This document shows, piece by piece, positions 34,775 to 43,716 of a stretch of DNA of 64,000 bases (its first letter is position 1; each line of letters starts with the position of its first letter). Under the pieces are notes generated by a model that was not told the DNA's origin, searched no databases, and saw nothing but the letters and a program-made list of their open reading frames with translations. The DNA is from CAZJQD01 sp964548165 [NCBI: uncultured bacterium] (GTDB taxonomy: Bacteria > UBA8481), in contig CAZJQD010000005.1 of assembly GCA_964548165.1 (NCBI GenBank), positions 1 through 64,000 on the forward strand. The letters are read 5' to 3'. The position numbers and the translations under genes were made by a program.

Positions 34775-36904
34775 GTGAAGTTTCGTCGCACCGCCGTCAT
34801 CGGCCTTTCCCTGGCGCTCCTGGCGCTGCTCGGCGGCCGCGTTGCCGCGGAGCCCGGCGCCGCCGTCACCGCGAGCTTCCTGACCCCCGATGATGCCCGC
34901 CCTCTCGCCGTGGTCTTCACGTCCGCGCACGATGCCGCCGCCGCGGACCTGGCCGGCGCTCCAACCCGCGAACCGGCACTCGCCGATCTCCTCTACTCCC
35001 GGTTTGCTCCCGTGCCTTTCCGCTACGTGCCCCTCGTGCCCGCCGCCCTGCGGTCTCAGGTCAACACGTATCGGCCCCTGCGAACCGGCGCCCTGCGCGC
35101 CGGGACCATGGAGTCCGCGCGGCATGTTCTCGTGATCAGCGTGGAGGAATTCCCCGAGGTCGCGGCGGCCTACGACGTCACCGGCCTCCCGGCGTTCCTC
35201 GTGATTGGCGCCTCGGGAGACGTGGTCGCCCGACACGAAGGCGTCCTCTCGCCGACCGAGTGGCTCTCGTTTCTTGCCTCCGCTTCGTCCTCTTCTCCTG
35301 CCGCCGAGGTTGCGCCGCTGGTGACCCCCATGACCGTCACGGCGGCGGAAATTCCCCAGGTCGCGCCGCAAGCCGCGACGCCTCCGATCCCGGTCGCGAA
35401 CCTCGTCACGATCCCGTGGACGGGCACCGCCCCAGCGACGCCCGTGGAGCCCCCGGTGGTCATGGCCGCGGCCGCGCCGAGCAGCGAGGTTGCGCCGGCC
35501 ACGACGGTCTCGCCGTCCACGGCAACGGCGACCGGCGCGCCGGGTAACGAGTTTCCCCGGGACACCGATCGCGCCGTGACCCGCGGAAGTTTCCGCCGGG
35601 ACCGTCCCTCCCAGCGTATCCTGGAGCGCACGTTTCCCAGGGCCGGTCTCTGGACCATCGGTCTCAGGACGACGCGCGGGGAAGGCGATCTCGACGTCGA
35701 GGTCCTGGGTCCCGAGGACCAGAAGATCGAGATCTCCGAGGCCGCGTCCGGTGACGAGAAGATCGAGCTCGCGGTGCTGCCCGGCGTCGTCTACAAGGTG
35801 AGAGTCTTCTCGTTCCGCGAGGTCGAACAGACGCTCTCGTGGCGGCTGACCGAGCGCATCCAGGTCCTGGACGCCGATCGCCTGGCGCCCGGTGTCGACG
35901 GCGAAGTGATCGAAGAAGGAGCCACCCGGAACGTCGTGGTCGCTCCCGGGCGGCCGACCTGGCTGAGGTTCCTGCCCGCGCGGCAAGGGCGCTATCGGTT
36001 CTCGCTGGCCGGAAACGCCGCGGGCGTGGAGGCCGTCGCCGTGAACTCGCAGGGCCAGGTTCTCGGCAGGCTCGACCAGGGCGGCCTCATTGTGGCGCCC
36101 GTCGACCAGAAGCGCGTGCACGTTCGGCTCTCGGTCGCCTCGGGATCGTCCCGGTCCGTCGAGGTCGGCGTCGCGCAGTACGCGGCCGTGGATCCGGGCG
36201 CGGTTCGTGGCGAGGTGGCCCCTGGTCGCAATGCCTCGGGTACGGTGGGCGGTGGCTCGGGAGACGAGATGCATTTCCGCCTTCGCGTTCCCGCGAATGG
36301 ATCCTATGACATCGCCCTGCGCGGGACGGGCACGACGAGCGCCGATATCGACCTCGAGCTCCTGAAGGGCACTGGCGAGATGCTGGAACGCTCCGAGGGT
36401 CCCGCGGCGACGGAGACGATTCGCCACGAGCTCCGCGCCGGGGAGGACTACTTCGTGCGCGTTTACGCGTATCGCGCGGAGGCTCCTGTCAGCTTCCAGG
36501 TCAGCGTGGCGACCGCCACGGGTCCTGCTCCAGGCCCCGGCCCGCGGCCCGATCAACCGGGGCCCTCCGCGGAGGAGATTCGTCCCCCGGCCAATACGCC
36601 CGTCCTGCCGCCGGCGCGGCGCCAGGCGGATTCCGTGACTGCGGGACAGAGCCGGTGGTTCAAGATTTCGCCTGCCGCCGACGGTCTGATCGCGATCTTC
36701 CTCGATGGCGGCGACGTGGACCAGGATATCGACCTGGCGGTCCACAAGGCCGACGGGGAGCGCATCGAGGTGTCGCAGACCGAATCGGCGCGCGAAGCGC
36801 TTCTCATCAAGGTGCGCGCCGGAGAACCCGTGTTCCTGCGCGTCTTCACCTACGGCGCGTCCAGCGGAGCGGGCTTCCGCATCTGGTACCAGGTCATCGA
36901 CTGA
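34775..36904 (+). CDS. large secreted protein with thioredoxin-like and repeated PPC-type domains
   Basis: 709 residues from GTG 34775 with GGAGG upstream. The signal peptide ends near VAAEPG. Residues of about 55-175 look thioredoxin-like in secondary structure (HVLVISVEEFPEVAAAYDVTGLPAFLVIG) but lack a CxxC pair. A Pro/Ala/Thr-rich linker follows. Then come at least three beta-sandwich repeats of the pre-peptidase C-terminal type, each with a D-x-D-x-(E/A) strand (GDLDVEVL, ADIDLELL, QDIDLAVH) and a closing VRVF/VRVY. No protease is attached. Role unknown; cell-surface binding is likely. Confidence 0.7.
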   Translation: MKFRRTAVIGLSLALLALLGGRVAAEPGAAVTASFLTPDDARPLAVVFTSAHDAAAADLAGAPTREPALADLLYSRFAPVPFRYVPLVPAALRSQVNTYRPLRTGALRAGTMESARHVLVISVEEFPEVAAAYDVTGLPAFLVIGASGDVVARHEGVLSPTEWLSFLASASSSSPAAEVAPLVTPMTVTAAEIPQVAPQAATPPIPVANLVTIPWTGTAPATPVEPPVVMAAAAPSSEVAPATTVSPSTATATGAPGNEFPRDTDRAVTRGSFRRDRPSQRILERTFPRAGLWTIGLRTTRGEGDLDVEVLGPEDQKIEISEAASGDEKIELAVLPGVVYKVRVFSFREVEQTLSWRLTERIQVLDADRLAPGVDGEVIEEGATRNVVVAPGRPTWLRFLPARQGRYRFSLAGNAAGVEAVAVNSQGQVLGRLDQGGLIVAPVDQKRVHVRLSVASGSSRSVEVGVAQYAAVDPGAVRGEVAPGRNASGTVGGGSGDEMHFRLRVPANGSYDIALRGTGTTSADIDLELLKGTGEMLERSEGPAATETIRHELRAGEDYFVRVYAYRAEAPVSFQVSVATATGPAPGPGPRPDQPGPSAEEIRPPANTPVLPPARRQADSVTAGQSRWFKISPAADGLIAIFLDGGDVDQDIDLAVHKADGERIEVSQTESAREALLIKVRAGEPVFLRVFTYGASSGAGFRIWYQVID

Positions 36905-36912
36905 CCCGCTTG

Positions 36913-38022
36913 ATGCGTCGTCCCGTGAAGAGGACCCTTGTCGCGTTCGCCTGGTTCCTCGTTCTTGGCACGCTTTCCTGCGCCCGCCCGCAGGCCGGCC
37001 AGGTGATCGCGCACTGGGACCACGTGGCCTCGGGCGTGGAACATGCCCAGCCGGTGGGCGACGGCTTCCTCCTCGTCCGCCGCACCGCGCTTCGCAACGT
37101 CTTCGAGTGGTTCCGCCCGGACGGGACGATCGCCTGGAGATTCTTCAACGATCGACCCGTGACGAAGCTCTACGTCTCCGGGACCACCGTCTGGTTCATC
37201 GACGAGCAGTCGCCGGGCATCGGCCATGTCTGGAAGACCGAGCTCTCCGCGGCCGCCCCGGGACAGCCGCCGACGCCGGGAACCGCGGAGCGGGTGAGCG
37301 AGCGCGGCAACTGGACCGATCTCGTGAAGCTTGCCGACGGTCGCCTGCTGGGATTCGAGTCGCTGTTTCTCTCCCGCGATGTCGCGCCGTCCGCGGTCAA
37401 GGTGTGGGACCTGGCGAATCATCGCCCCTGGTGGCAGGACAACTTCTCGTATCACTACCCCGTGGAGGCTCGGACTCTTCTCGTGGTCTCGCCGATCGAT
37501 CGCCGCGTCCGGTCCCTGGCGGCGGCGGGCGTGACGGAGGTCGGGCAGGTCAACAGCCTGGAGTTCCCGCCGCTGGCCCGCCCGGACGGCCTGTGGACGG
37601 CCTGGTTCGGCCCCCATGCCGCGGGTTCCGCGCTCTTCCTGGCCGACGAGGCCGGTTTCGCGCGCCTCCTGCGAGCGCCCTACGGCGAGCGGGCGATGAC
37701 GTGGCTGGGCGCCGATCTTCTCGTGGCCGAGCGTGACGAGTTGAATGGCCGCTGGACGCTGTCTCGGCTCTCCGTCCCGGACGGCCTGGTGAAGGGAACC
37801 ATTCCCGTGCCCGACGGGATCACGCCCTCGAAGATCCTCGCGTCCCCGTCGGGAGACTTCGTCGGCCTGCCGTCCGGCACGGGCTCCCTTCTCCTGCGCC
37901 TCTCCGATCACTTCATCCAGGACTTCCCCGGGGTGCCGCTCACCGCCTGGCGATTCTCTCCTGACGGCAGGAGGCTGTACCTGGCCCAGCGAGACACCCT
38001 CCAGGTCGTCGACCTGAAGTAG
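36913..38022 (+). CDS. exported beta-propeller-like protein
   Basis: 369 residues, starting 8 nt after the PPC-domain gene. A hydrophobic N-terminus ends in GTLSC, an imperfect lipobox. The rest is a series of short beta strands with repeated W-x-D and PDG motifs (RPDGTIAWRF, RPDGLWTAW, SPDGRRLYLA), suggesting a six- or seven-bladed propeller. No enzyme motif is visible. Probably co-transcribed and working with the preceding protein. Confidence 0.6.
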   Translation: MRRPVKRTLVAFAWFLVLGTLSCARPQAGQVIAHWDHVASGVEHAQPVGDGFLLVRRTALRNVFEWFRPDGTIAWRFFNDRPVTKLYVSGTTVWFIDEQSPGIGHVWKTELSAAAPGQPPTPGTAERVSERGNWTDLVKLADGRLLGFESLFLSRDVAPSAVKVWDLANHRPWWQDNFSYHYPVEARTLLVVSPIDRRVRSLAAAGVTEVGQVNSLEFPPLARPDGLWTAWFGPHAAGSALFLADEAGFARLLRAPYGERAMTWLGADLLVAERDELNGRWTLSRLSVPDGLVKGTIPVPDGITPSKILASPSGDFVGLPSGTGSLLLRLSDHFIQDFPGVPLTAWRFSPDGRRLYLAQRDTLQVVDLK

Positions 38023-38100
38023 CAACGTCGCGCCCTGGCGTCGATCTCCTGCCGGTAAAGATCAGGGCGCGCCGATCTGTCGGCGTAGCTCCGGTCTGGC

Positions 38101-38106
38101 TATACT
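38101..38106 (+). promoter_or_regulatory. -10 element of the tRNA-Lys gene
   Basis: TATACT, 18 nt upstream of the tRNA. The tRNA-Ser gene has the same hexamer at a similar distance. No clear -35. Confidence 0.5.
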
Positions 38107-38124
38107 CGTCGCGTCCTGTCACCC

Positions 38125-38196
38125 GAGGCGGTAACTCAATGGTAGAGTGCCGGCCTTTTAAGCCGTGAGTTGAGGGTTCGAGTCCCTCCCGCCTCA
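38125..38196 (+). tRNA. tRNA-Lys (anticodon TTT)
   Basis: Cloverleaf: acceptor GAGGCGG with CCGCCTC, D arm around GGTAGAG, anticodon loop CTTTTAA giving TTT, T arm GAGGG-TTCGAGT-CCCTC, discriminator A. The outermost anticodon-stem pair is a C/T mismatch. CCA is not encoded. Confidence 0.93.
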
Positions 38197-38250
38197 GGGG
38201 TGATGACCAGCGGTGGGGGACTCCGCGAGGATGGATCGAGGAAGGCACGG

Positions 38251-39024
38251 ATGAGTCAGACGAGAAGCCGGTGTCGCATCGTTCTCGGGATGCTGGAGCA
38301 GGATGAGAGCCCCGGGTCCCTGCCTGCCGGGAACCGCTACCGTGCGTCATACGTGCGGCGAGAATACTGGCGAGCGAAGGCCGGCGGCGAGACGCTGCTG
38401 GTCTTGACTCATCGGAACGCGCTGGTGGGCTGGCACGAGCCGACCGTCTTCGCCGTCTCGGTGCCGACGCCGGAGGAGACTCCCGAGCTCATTCTGCGAG
38501 CCAGTGGGCCGCTGGGCGCGCACGATGAGGCGATATTCGTGCGCCCCCCCGCGAAGGATGCCGACCGTCCCGTCGAACCATGGGAATCGATCCTGGTGAC
38601 GGCGGCGGAGCGGGTCGCTGTTCCGCTCGAGGTTGCCGACGCCGAGCGGCGCGTCCTGGTGGTGACCTATTGTTCTCGTCGGAAGAACGCCGCGAGCGGA
38701 GACCTCCCGGCCATCGAGCGCTATGAGTCGCCGCGCATTCGGGCGTCGAGCGATCGTGCGGCGGCGATGGGTGCCGATTTCCGGATACTCTCGGGTACGT
38801 TCGGGCTTCTGCGCGCCGAGGATCCGATCCCCTACTATGATCATCTTCTCCAGCCGGAGGAGGTTGCCGGCATGGTCGAACGCGTGATCCCCGTCCTCGG
38901 GGTCTATGACGAGGTGGTCTTCACGCAGGTCCCCGGCGACTACATCGAACCTTACCTTGCCGTGGTGACCTCCGCGGCCCAGGCGACATCCACGGCCATC
39001 TCGAACGAGAACCTTTCGCTCTAA
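38251..39024 (+). CDS. DUF6884-like protein
   Basis: 257 residues from ATG 38251, with GAGGAAGG just upstream. The C-terminal half (VLVVTYCSRRKN...LPAIERYESPRIR...FRILSGTFGLLRAEDPIPYYD) matches the fold shared by DUF6884 and YaaA-like proteins: a Cys-Ser-x-x-K loop, then an invariant Y-x-S/G-P and the FGLL...IPYYD strand. In phage and archaeosine contexts related domains act on modified nucleosides. The N-terminal 110 residues are a separate beta-rich part. Function unknown. Confidence 0.6.
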   Translation: MSQTRSRCRIVLGMLEQDESPGSLPAGNRYRASYVRREYWRAKAGGETLLVLTHRNALVGWHEPTVFAVSVPTPEETPELILRASGPLGAHDEAIFVRPPAKDADRPVEPWESILVTAAERVAVPLEVADAERRVLVVTYCSRRKNAASGDLPAIERYESPRIRASSDRAAAMGADFRILSGTFGLLRAEDPIPYYDHLLQPEEVAGMVERVIPVLGVYDEVVFTQVPGDYIEPYLAVVTSAAQATSTAISNENLSL

Positions 39025-39041
39025 TCGTTCGCGCATTTTTG

Positions 39042-39186
39042 CCACAGAGACCACAGAGGATCCCGGAGGCAAAGATTCAAGATTGTGCCGATTCGAGCTG
39101 TATCAGGCACAAGCCGTGGTAGGAGGAGATGTTCTGTTTGTTGGTCAGGATTCTTCTCTTTTGCCCTCCTCAGCGATCTCTGTGGT
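39042..39186. repeat. inverted-repeat element E4 (CCACAGAGACCACAGAGG)
   Basis: A 145-bp element between convergent genes. The left end is a direct repeat CCACAGAGA/CCACAGAGG (39042-39059); the right end TCTCTGTGG (39177-39185) is the exact inverse of its first 9 bp. No supported ORF inside. Similar CACAGAG-type repeats recur in intergenic regions of many environmental genomes, to my recollection. Confidence 0.55.
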
Positions 39187-39212
39187 GCGAATTCATGAAT
39201 AGATCAGGCGCA

Positions 39213-41816
39213 TCAGCGAATCCTGCGGAAGACGATGCGGTTGCCCTCGCGACGGGCGGCCGTGAAGCGAGCGTCCGAGCCAACGACCTCGCGGATGAGG
39301 AGTGTCTGCTGGGTAGCGTCGAAGCGGCGAACACGGAGACGTCCGTCGGGGGTGCGCGCCTGGTCGTCCCACGAGCGAAGCGCCTGCGCAGCTCCGGTGA
39401 CGGTCCCACCCGCCGCGGCGCCCGGTTGGGGCTCCGTCGTCGAGGTCGGCACGGTGGGCGGGCCCTGGGATCGCGTGATGCCGACGGGATGGATTGTACG
39501 CGGTGGGGCGACCGGCACCGGCGACGGGGCGGGCGCGGTCGGAGTCGATGAGCGCGGGGCGGACACTCCGGTCGATCCGGCGGATGGGGTGGCGGCCGTC
39601 GGGGCCGATGATGATCTTCCCGGTGTCGCGGAGGGTGGGCGGGCCGACGTCAAGGGACGAGGCGAAGGCGCGGTACGAGCCGTTCTTCGCGGACCCGGTC
39701 GCACGCGGATGCGAAATTCATCGGGCCCCAGGTTGATGCCTCCGGCGATGCTGAGCACGTGCCTGAGGACAACCCCGGTGCCGTTGTACTCGCGGATGCG
39801 GTTGTTGAGATCGGTGCCGAGGGCCTGGTACTCGGCCGCGAGCCTCGACCCTTCGGCGCGGTGATCCTCCGCGGCCGCGCCGCCTCGCCCCACCAGCGCC
39901 TCCAGCTCGCGCAGTCGCCTTTCCATGGCCCCCAGTCGCACGGCGTCGCTGTCGATGGCGCGGATGGCTTCCTGTCGCCGCGTGAGGGCGGGCGGCGGCC
40001 GCTTCTCGGCCGCGCGCGTCGCCCAGGCCTGGAGATCGGCGGGCGTCTTGATGAGACGTCGCACGGGGGCTTGTCGCTCGTCCTGCCAGGAGGCGCGCGC
40101 CCGCGCCGCCGGCGGGGTTCTGCCCGCTTCGTGCGATGAGGAATTCGCGGCCGCGAGGAATCCCGCAAGCGCGGTCTCCGTCTCGAAGAATGTCTCGATC
40201 GATTCGTCCAGGAGAGGGGAGAGGCTGGTGGACCAGAGACCGGCCTGTACTCCGGCCGTGTCCGGCCAGGGGGCGCCCGAGGGCACGACGAGCCAGTTTG
40301 CCGCGATCATCTGTTCCCGGTCCGGCGGCGTTGGCACGGCGGGAAGGGTCATTCCGAGGAGGGCGTCGAGGTCGAGGTTCACGGCGCCATTCGGGCGGGG
40401 GGAGCCGCTGGAGGCGCCGCCGCGCTTGAGCCAACTACAGATGCCGAGAAGCCGGGCGACGGTCTCGAGCTCGCGGAATTCCTCGAACGCCGCGGCGTAC
40501 ACCTCGTAGCGCGCGTTCAGGTCGTCGATGCCGGCGCGGATGGAGGGACTGAGGAGGCGGCGGCGATCCCGCGCGAAGGAGCGCGGATCGGCGAAGTCGC
40601 CGCGCTGTCGCTCGGCATCCGCCGTGAACCGCGCCTTGATGATCTCTGCCTCGCCGAAGTCGGCGTCCGTGACGAGCTCGACGGATTCCGGGTAGAACCA
40701 GAAGCGCGTTCCGATCCATCCGCTCCCGTCGTTTCGCTCGCGCAGGAGGTCGCGTTCGGGCGTCGTGAGGAACCCGGGGATGGTTCGTGCCGCGTCAGCG
40801 CGGAGATCGGCGTGCGTATTGGGGTCAAGGCCACTCGTCAGGGTCTTGAATCGCTTGTCGGCCTCGAGGACGGTTGCTCCCATGCTGGTGTTCTCAAGGT
40901 AGCCGCCGAAGTTGACGGTGGCGCGGGTGGGATCGGCGTGCGGATCGAGGCTGATGAAGGCATCGTTGTCTCCGGCCCAGGCGACGGCGCGCCAGGCCAC
41001 GGCGAGATCGGCGAGCGTCGCGGGCCGGCCGTTGAGCCGGGGAGGAGACCCGGGCCCGGGGATGAGCTCGAGCCCGCCATCCGCTGTTCGGCGCGCGCCC
41101 GCGATCGCGCGGTTGGAGCTGAAGAATGCGGCAAGAGCGGAACCATCGAGCGAGGCTCGGCCGCCCGGCGGCGGGAAGGAGCGACCGCGCACCGAGTGAG
41201 GCTTGGTGGCGAAGGTGATCCGGGAGCGCGAGTAGTCATGCGTGTAGGACCAGACGCGGGCCTCGAGGAGGCCGGAGTCGGGAACGAGGGAGGTGAGGAT
41301 GTGCCGGATGACGGGATACCACTGGCGCCAGGCCGCCGAGGAGTTGGCCCCGGGAACGAAGAGGCGAACGCGTCCCGCGCCATCGGTGAACGCGGCGATC
41401 CGACCGCCGCGCACGAGCGCCACCCAGGCCGGTTCGGCCTGGCCCGCGGGATACCACGCCGCCAGCGGCATGAAGGAGGGAGCCCCGTTCGGCGGGGGCT
41501 CCATCATGTCGAGGGCCTCGTTGAGAAGCGCAGTGTGGGGATCGACAAGAGGCTGGGCGGCGCCGCGGAGGGATCGGGAGGAGGAGAGGAGCGGCAGGGC
41601 CTCGGCGAGGGTCTGGCCGGTCCGGATGATGCGAGAGCGATCGACCAGGTCCGCGTAGTCGATGATGACGGCGCGAGAGACAGCAGGAAGCAGAACGAGG
41701 AATGCGGCGACGGCCAGGAGGCGGTGCGCGTTCGTGCGTCGGGCGGCGAGGCGATGGTCGCGGGCGCGTCGGGCGCTGGGAGGTTCGAGCTTGCGAAGCC
41801 ACGCGTGGAGAGTCAT
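39213..41816 (-). CDS. large exported protein of unknown function
   Basis: 867 residues from ATG 41816, which overlaps the stop of the preceding gene (ATGA). A basic start and a hydrophobic segment (LLAVAAFLVLLPAVSRA, about 34-50) form a signal or anchor. Residues of about 50-600 are mixed alpha/beta with no motif I recognise; about 600-690 is charged and helical; about 695-800 is a Pro/Ser/Thr/Ala-rich linker; the last 60 residues (LRVRRFDATQQTLLIREVVG) look like a small beta domain. No homologue can be named. Confidence 0.6.
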   Translation of the reverse strand: MTLHAWLRKLEPPSARRARDHRLAARRTNAHRLLAVAAFLVLLPAVSRAVIIDYADLVDRSRIIRTGQTLAEALPLLSSSRSLRGAAQPLVDPHTALLNEALDMMEPPPNGAPSFMPLAAWYPAGQAEPAWVALVRGGRIAAFTDGAGRVRLFVPGANSSAAWRQWYPVIRHILTSLVPDSGLLEARVWSYTHDYSRSRITFATKPHSVRGRSFPPPGGRASLDGSALAAFFSSNRAIAGARRTADGGLELIPGPGSPPRLNGRPATLADLAVAWRAVAWAGDNDAFISLDPHADPTRATVNFGGYLENTSMGATVLEADKRFKTLTSGLDPNTHADLRADAARTIPGFLTTPERDLLRERNDGSGWIGTRFWFYPESVELVTDADFGEAEIIKARFTADAERQRGDFADPRSFARDRRRLLSPSIRAGIDDLNARYEVYAAAFEEFRELETVARLLGICSWLKRGGASSGSPRPNGAVNLDLDALLGMTLPAVPTPPDREQMIAANWLVVPSGAPWPDTAGVQAGLWSTSLSPLLDESIETFFETETALAGFLAAANSSSHEAGRTPPAARARASWQDERQAPVRRLIKTPADLQAWATRAAEKRPPPALTRRQEAIRAIDSDAVRLGAMERRLRELEALVGRGGAAAEDHRAEGSRLAAEYQALGTDLNNRIREYNGTGVVLRHVLSIAGGINLGPDEFRIRVRPGPRRTARTAPSPRPLTSARPPSATPGRSSSAPTAATPSAGSTGVSAPRSSTPTAPAPSPVPVAPPRTIHPVGITRSQGPPTVPTSTTEPQPGAAAGGTVTGAAQALRSWDDQARTPDGRLRVRRFDATQQTLLIREVVGSDARFTAARREGNRIVFRRIR

Positions 41817-42553
41817 CGCACGACCAGGGCGCGCAGCACGTCCTTGTCCTTGGTGTAGTGGTATTGGATTTGATCCTCGAAGTAGCGCGAGTCCCTGCCG
41901 ACCGGGCAACTGTCTCGCAGGGCGACCCAGAGTTTCCAGGAGGTGCGCGGCGTCGAGGCCAGGTCACCGTCAGCGCGCGAGGCGGCGACGGCGACCTGGA
42001 GCGCGGGCTCGCACCGGGCCTCGCAGTCAGCGCAGAGATCGGGCAGTTCGATCGCGGGCGCCGGTGGTCCTGGCACGTCGCACACGACCATGGCCCTCAG
42101 GCCGATCCAGGGCCCGTGCACGGGGTGGATGCAGAGGTGGGTGCGGCCGAGGCGCGCGAGGCCGGCCAGGTGAGCGGCTCGCTGGATGGCGATTCGTCGC
42201 GGCGGCGGATCGTGGCTCCAGCGCACGCTCGTCCGCACCGGGAGCTCATCGGCGGCCGCTCGGATACCCTCCATGCAGAACGTGTCGAACGGGTGGGGCT
42301 GATCGAGAAGCTCCGGCCTGGCACGCAGGGCATCGAGAAAGACGGGCCAGATCGCGCGCGAGCTGGCGACCACGATCACGAGGGCGTCTTCTCTCCTGCT
42401 ATCGCCGATGCGGCAGGATGCGGGGACCCCGGCGTTGTAGTGACGCAGGTTCAGGGGAGCGGTGAGGTCGAACCCCCGGGGGAGCAGGGCGGAGGAGAGC
42501 GCGGCGCGGATCGCCTCCGCCGAGGCTCTGGGTTCGGCATCGACCGGCGCCAT
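41813..42553 (-). CDS. MMACHC-like / QueG-N-like corrinoid protein
   Basis: 246 residues from ATG 42553; upstream reading is closed off by the tRNA-Ser gene. The core (HPFDTFCMEG; AHLAGLARLGRTHLCIHPVHGPWIGLRAMVVCDVPGP) resembles MMACHC-type cobalamin processing proteins and the N-terminal half of epoxyqueuosine reductase. A Cys pair follows (LCADCEARC), but no full ferredoxin cluster motif. It may decyanate or dealkylate B12, consistent with cobO at 34089. Translation is coupled to the large exported protein downstream. Confidence 0.6.
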   Translation of the reverse strand: MAPVDAEPRASAEAIRAALSSALLPRGFDLTAPLNLRHYNAGVPASCRIGDSRREDALVIVVASSRAIWPVFLDALRARPELLDQPHPFDTFCMEGIRAAADELPVRTSVRWSHDPPPRRIAIQRAAHLAGLARLGRTHLCIHPVHGPWIGLRAMVVCDVPGPPAPAIELPDLCADCEARCEPALQVAVAASRADGDLASTPRTSWKLWVALRDSCPVGRDSRYFEDQIQYHYTKDKDVLRALVVR

Positions 42554-42623
42554 GCGTCCATTATCCGCTTCTCCCGCCCGTGGAGTCCATGAATCCGTGC
42601 GGACGGTGACGGTCTCCTGAGGA

Positions 42624-42629
42624 TATACT
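42624..42629 (+). promoter_or_regulatory. -10 element of the tRNA-Ser gene
   Basis: TATACT, 16 nt upstream of the tRNA; the same hexamer precedes tRNA-Lys. Confidence 0.5.
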
Positions 42630-42645
42630 GATCGCGTCGGCGCCC

Positions 42646-42734
42646 GGAGGGGTGGCTGAGCGGTTGAAAGCGACGGTCTTGAAAACCGTTGACCCGCGAG
42701 AGCGGGTTCGTGGGTTCGAATCCCACCCCCTCCG
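42646..42734 (+). tRNA. tRNA-Ser (anticodon TGA)
   Basis: Class II tRNA of 89 nt: acceptor GGAGGGG with CCCCTCC, anticodon stem ACGGT/ACCGT with loop CTTGAAA giving TGA, long variable arm built on CCCGC/GCGGG, T arm GTGGG-TTCGAAT-CCCAC, discriminator G. CCA is not encoded. Confidence 0.95.
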
Positions 42735-42808
42735 CCGTCGCCGCTCCCTAGCCCTAAGCCCCCGTCCCCGCCTCCCCGGAATAATTGGGAAATCACCGCG
42801 AAAACACC

Positions 42809-42814
42809 TTGACA
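42809..42814 (+). promoter_or_regulatory. -35 element (TTGACA) of the secreted cassette
   Basis: Perfect TTGACA. The expected -10 region (about 42831-42838) is AT-rich (TCATTAGT) but not a good match, which suits a regulated promoter. It lies about 250 nt upstream of the first gene. Confidence 0.45.
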
Positions 42815-42832
42815 GGCATCGGGCTTAATATC

Positions 42833-42873
42833 ATTAGTTAAGCTAGCTAATGCGCATTAGCTAATATATTAGC
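42833..42873. promoter_or_regulatory. palindromic operator with TTAGCTAA-type half-sites
   Basis: TAGCTAATGC at 42844-42853 is followed at once by its perfect inverse GCATTAGCTA (42854-42863). A related TTAGTTAA lies just upstream (42834-42841) and TATTAGC just downstream. The AT-rich island of about 45 bp stands out in a GC-rich genome and overlaps the expected -10 and start point. A dimeric repressor or activator site is the natural reading. There is no T-run, so it is not a terminator. The rest of the 42735-43067 gap is a GC-rich untranslated leader with a hairpin near 42878-42898 (GGGCGCCCG-CGA-CGGGCGTCC). Confidence 0.6.
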
Positions 42874-43067
42874 AACGGGGCGCCCGCGACGGGCGTCCGG
42901 CCGCCGAGGGAGGAGACGGAGCCGGGGGAGCCGGTGGCGGCGCTTGGAGTCGCGGGGGGTCACGAGAGGTGATTTCCTGGGCATGACCGATGGTCCTTCC
43001 CCCGAGGTTTCGGGCCGGAGGACGGCTCAAGGGAATGCCTCTCACGTAAACTCGAGGAGGTTTCATC

Positions 43068-43706
43068 ATGATTCGTTCACTTCGTCTCTTCGCCGGGCTG
43101 GTCGGCCTGGCGCTTGTCTTCGCGCCCGGAGCGCGCGCCGCGCTGGATTCGTCCGACAGCGTCGCCGCGTCGCTGACGGTGCTGGGATCGGCCAGCCTGG
43201 CGCTCCAGCCGCGCAATGTCAGCAACAACGCCAGCGCGTCGTCGCTCTCGTTCAGCCTGCCGGCGCCCGGGGAGACCCTGACGCTGGGGAACCAGTACGT
43301 CGAGGTCGCGTGGTCGACGAACTATGACAACTGGAAGATCAAGACGTACACCGACAATCTCCAGCCGTCCTCGCCGACGGATTACTGGGGAGCGCTCATC
43401 GGGCCCGACACGGCCTATCGCGTCTACTTGAGGTGGCAGGTGAAGGATGACGCCGTCACTCCCGCGCTCAACTCCGGCACCTGGAACAACTGGACACTGG
43501 TCAAGGACAAGGCCGATCCCGATTACGACTACAACTCGGGTTACATCAATGTCGCCCAGGGCGGCACCTGGGACGGCGGCTGGGCCCAGCTCGGCGACGG
43601 CTCGCCCTGCGCCTCGCCCGTTAACGTCTATGTTGCCGGCACCACCAATGGGCTCCCGCCCGGCGTGTACCGGACCAGCATGGTCTTCGATCTCCTTCAC
43701 CTGTAA
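43068..43706 (+). CDS. secreted beta-sandwich-like protein, first gene of a surface cassette
   Basis: 212 residues with GAGGAGG 8 nt upstream. The signal peptide ends in ARA (residue 24). The mature protein is rich in Ser, Asn, Tyr and Trp, with alternating beta strands and almost no charge clusters, as in pilin or surface-layer subunits. It contains NNWTLV, a WxL-like motif, and closes with GVYRTSMVFDLLHL. No family can be named with confidence. A chaperone-like gene follows 10 nt later. Confidence 0.65.
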   Translation: MIRSLRLFAGLVGLALVFAPGARAALDSSDSVAASLTVLGSASLALQPRNVSNNASASSLSFSLPAPGETLTLGNQYVEVAWSTNYDNWKIKTYTDNLQPSSPTDYWGALIGPDTAYRVYLRWQVKDDAVTPALNSGTWNNWTLVKDKADPDYDYNSGYINVAQGGTWDGGWAQLGDGSPCASPVNVYVAGTTNGLPPGVYRTSMVFDLLHL

Positions 43707-43716
43707 GCGAGAACTC

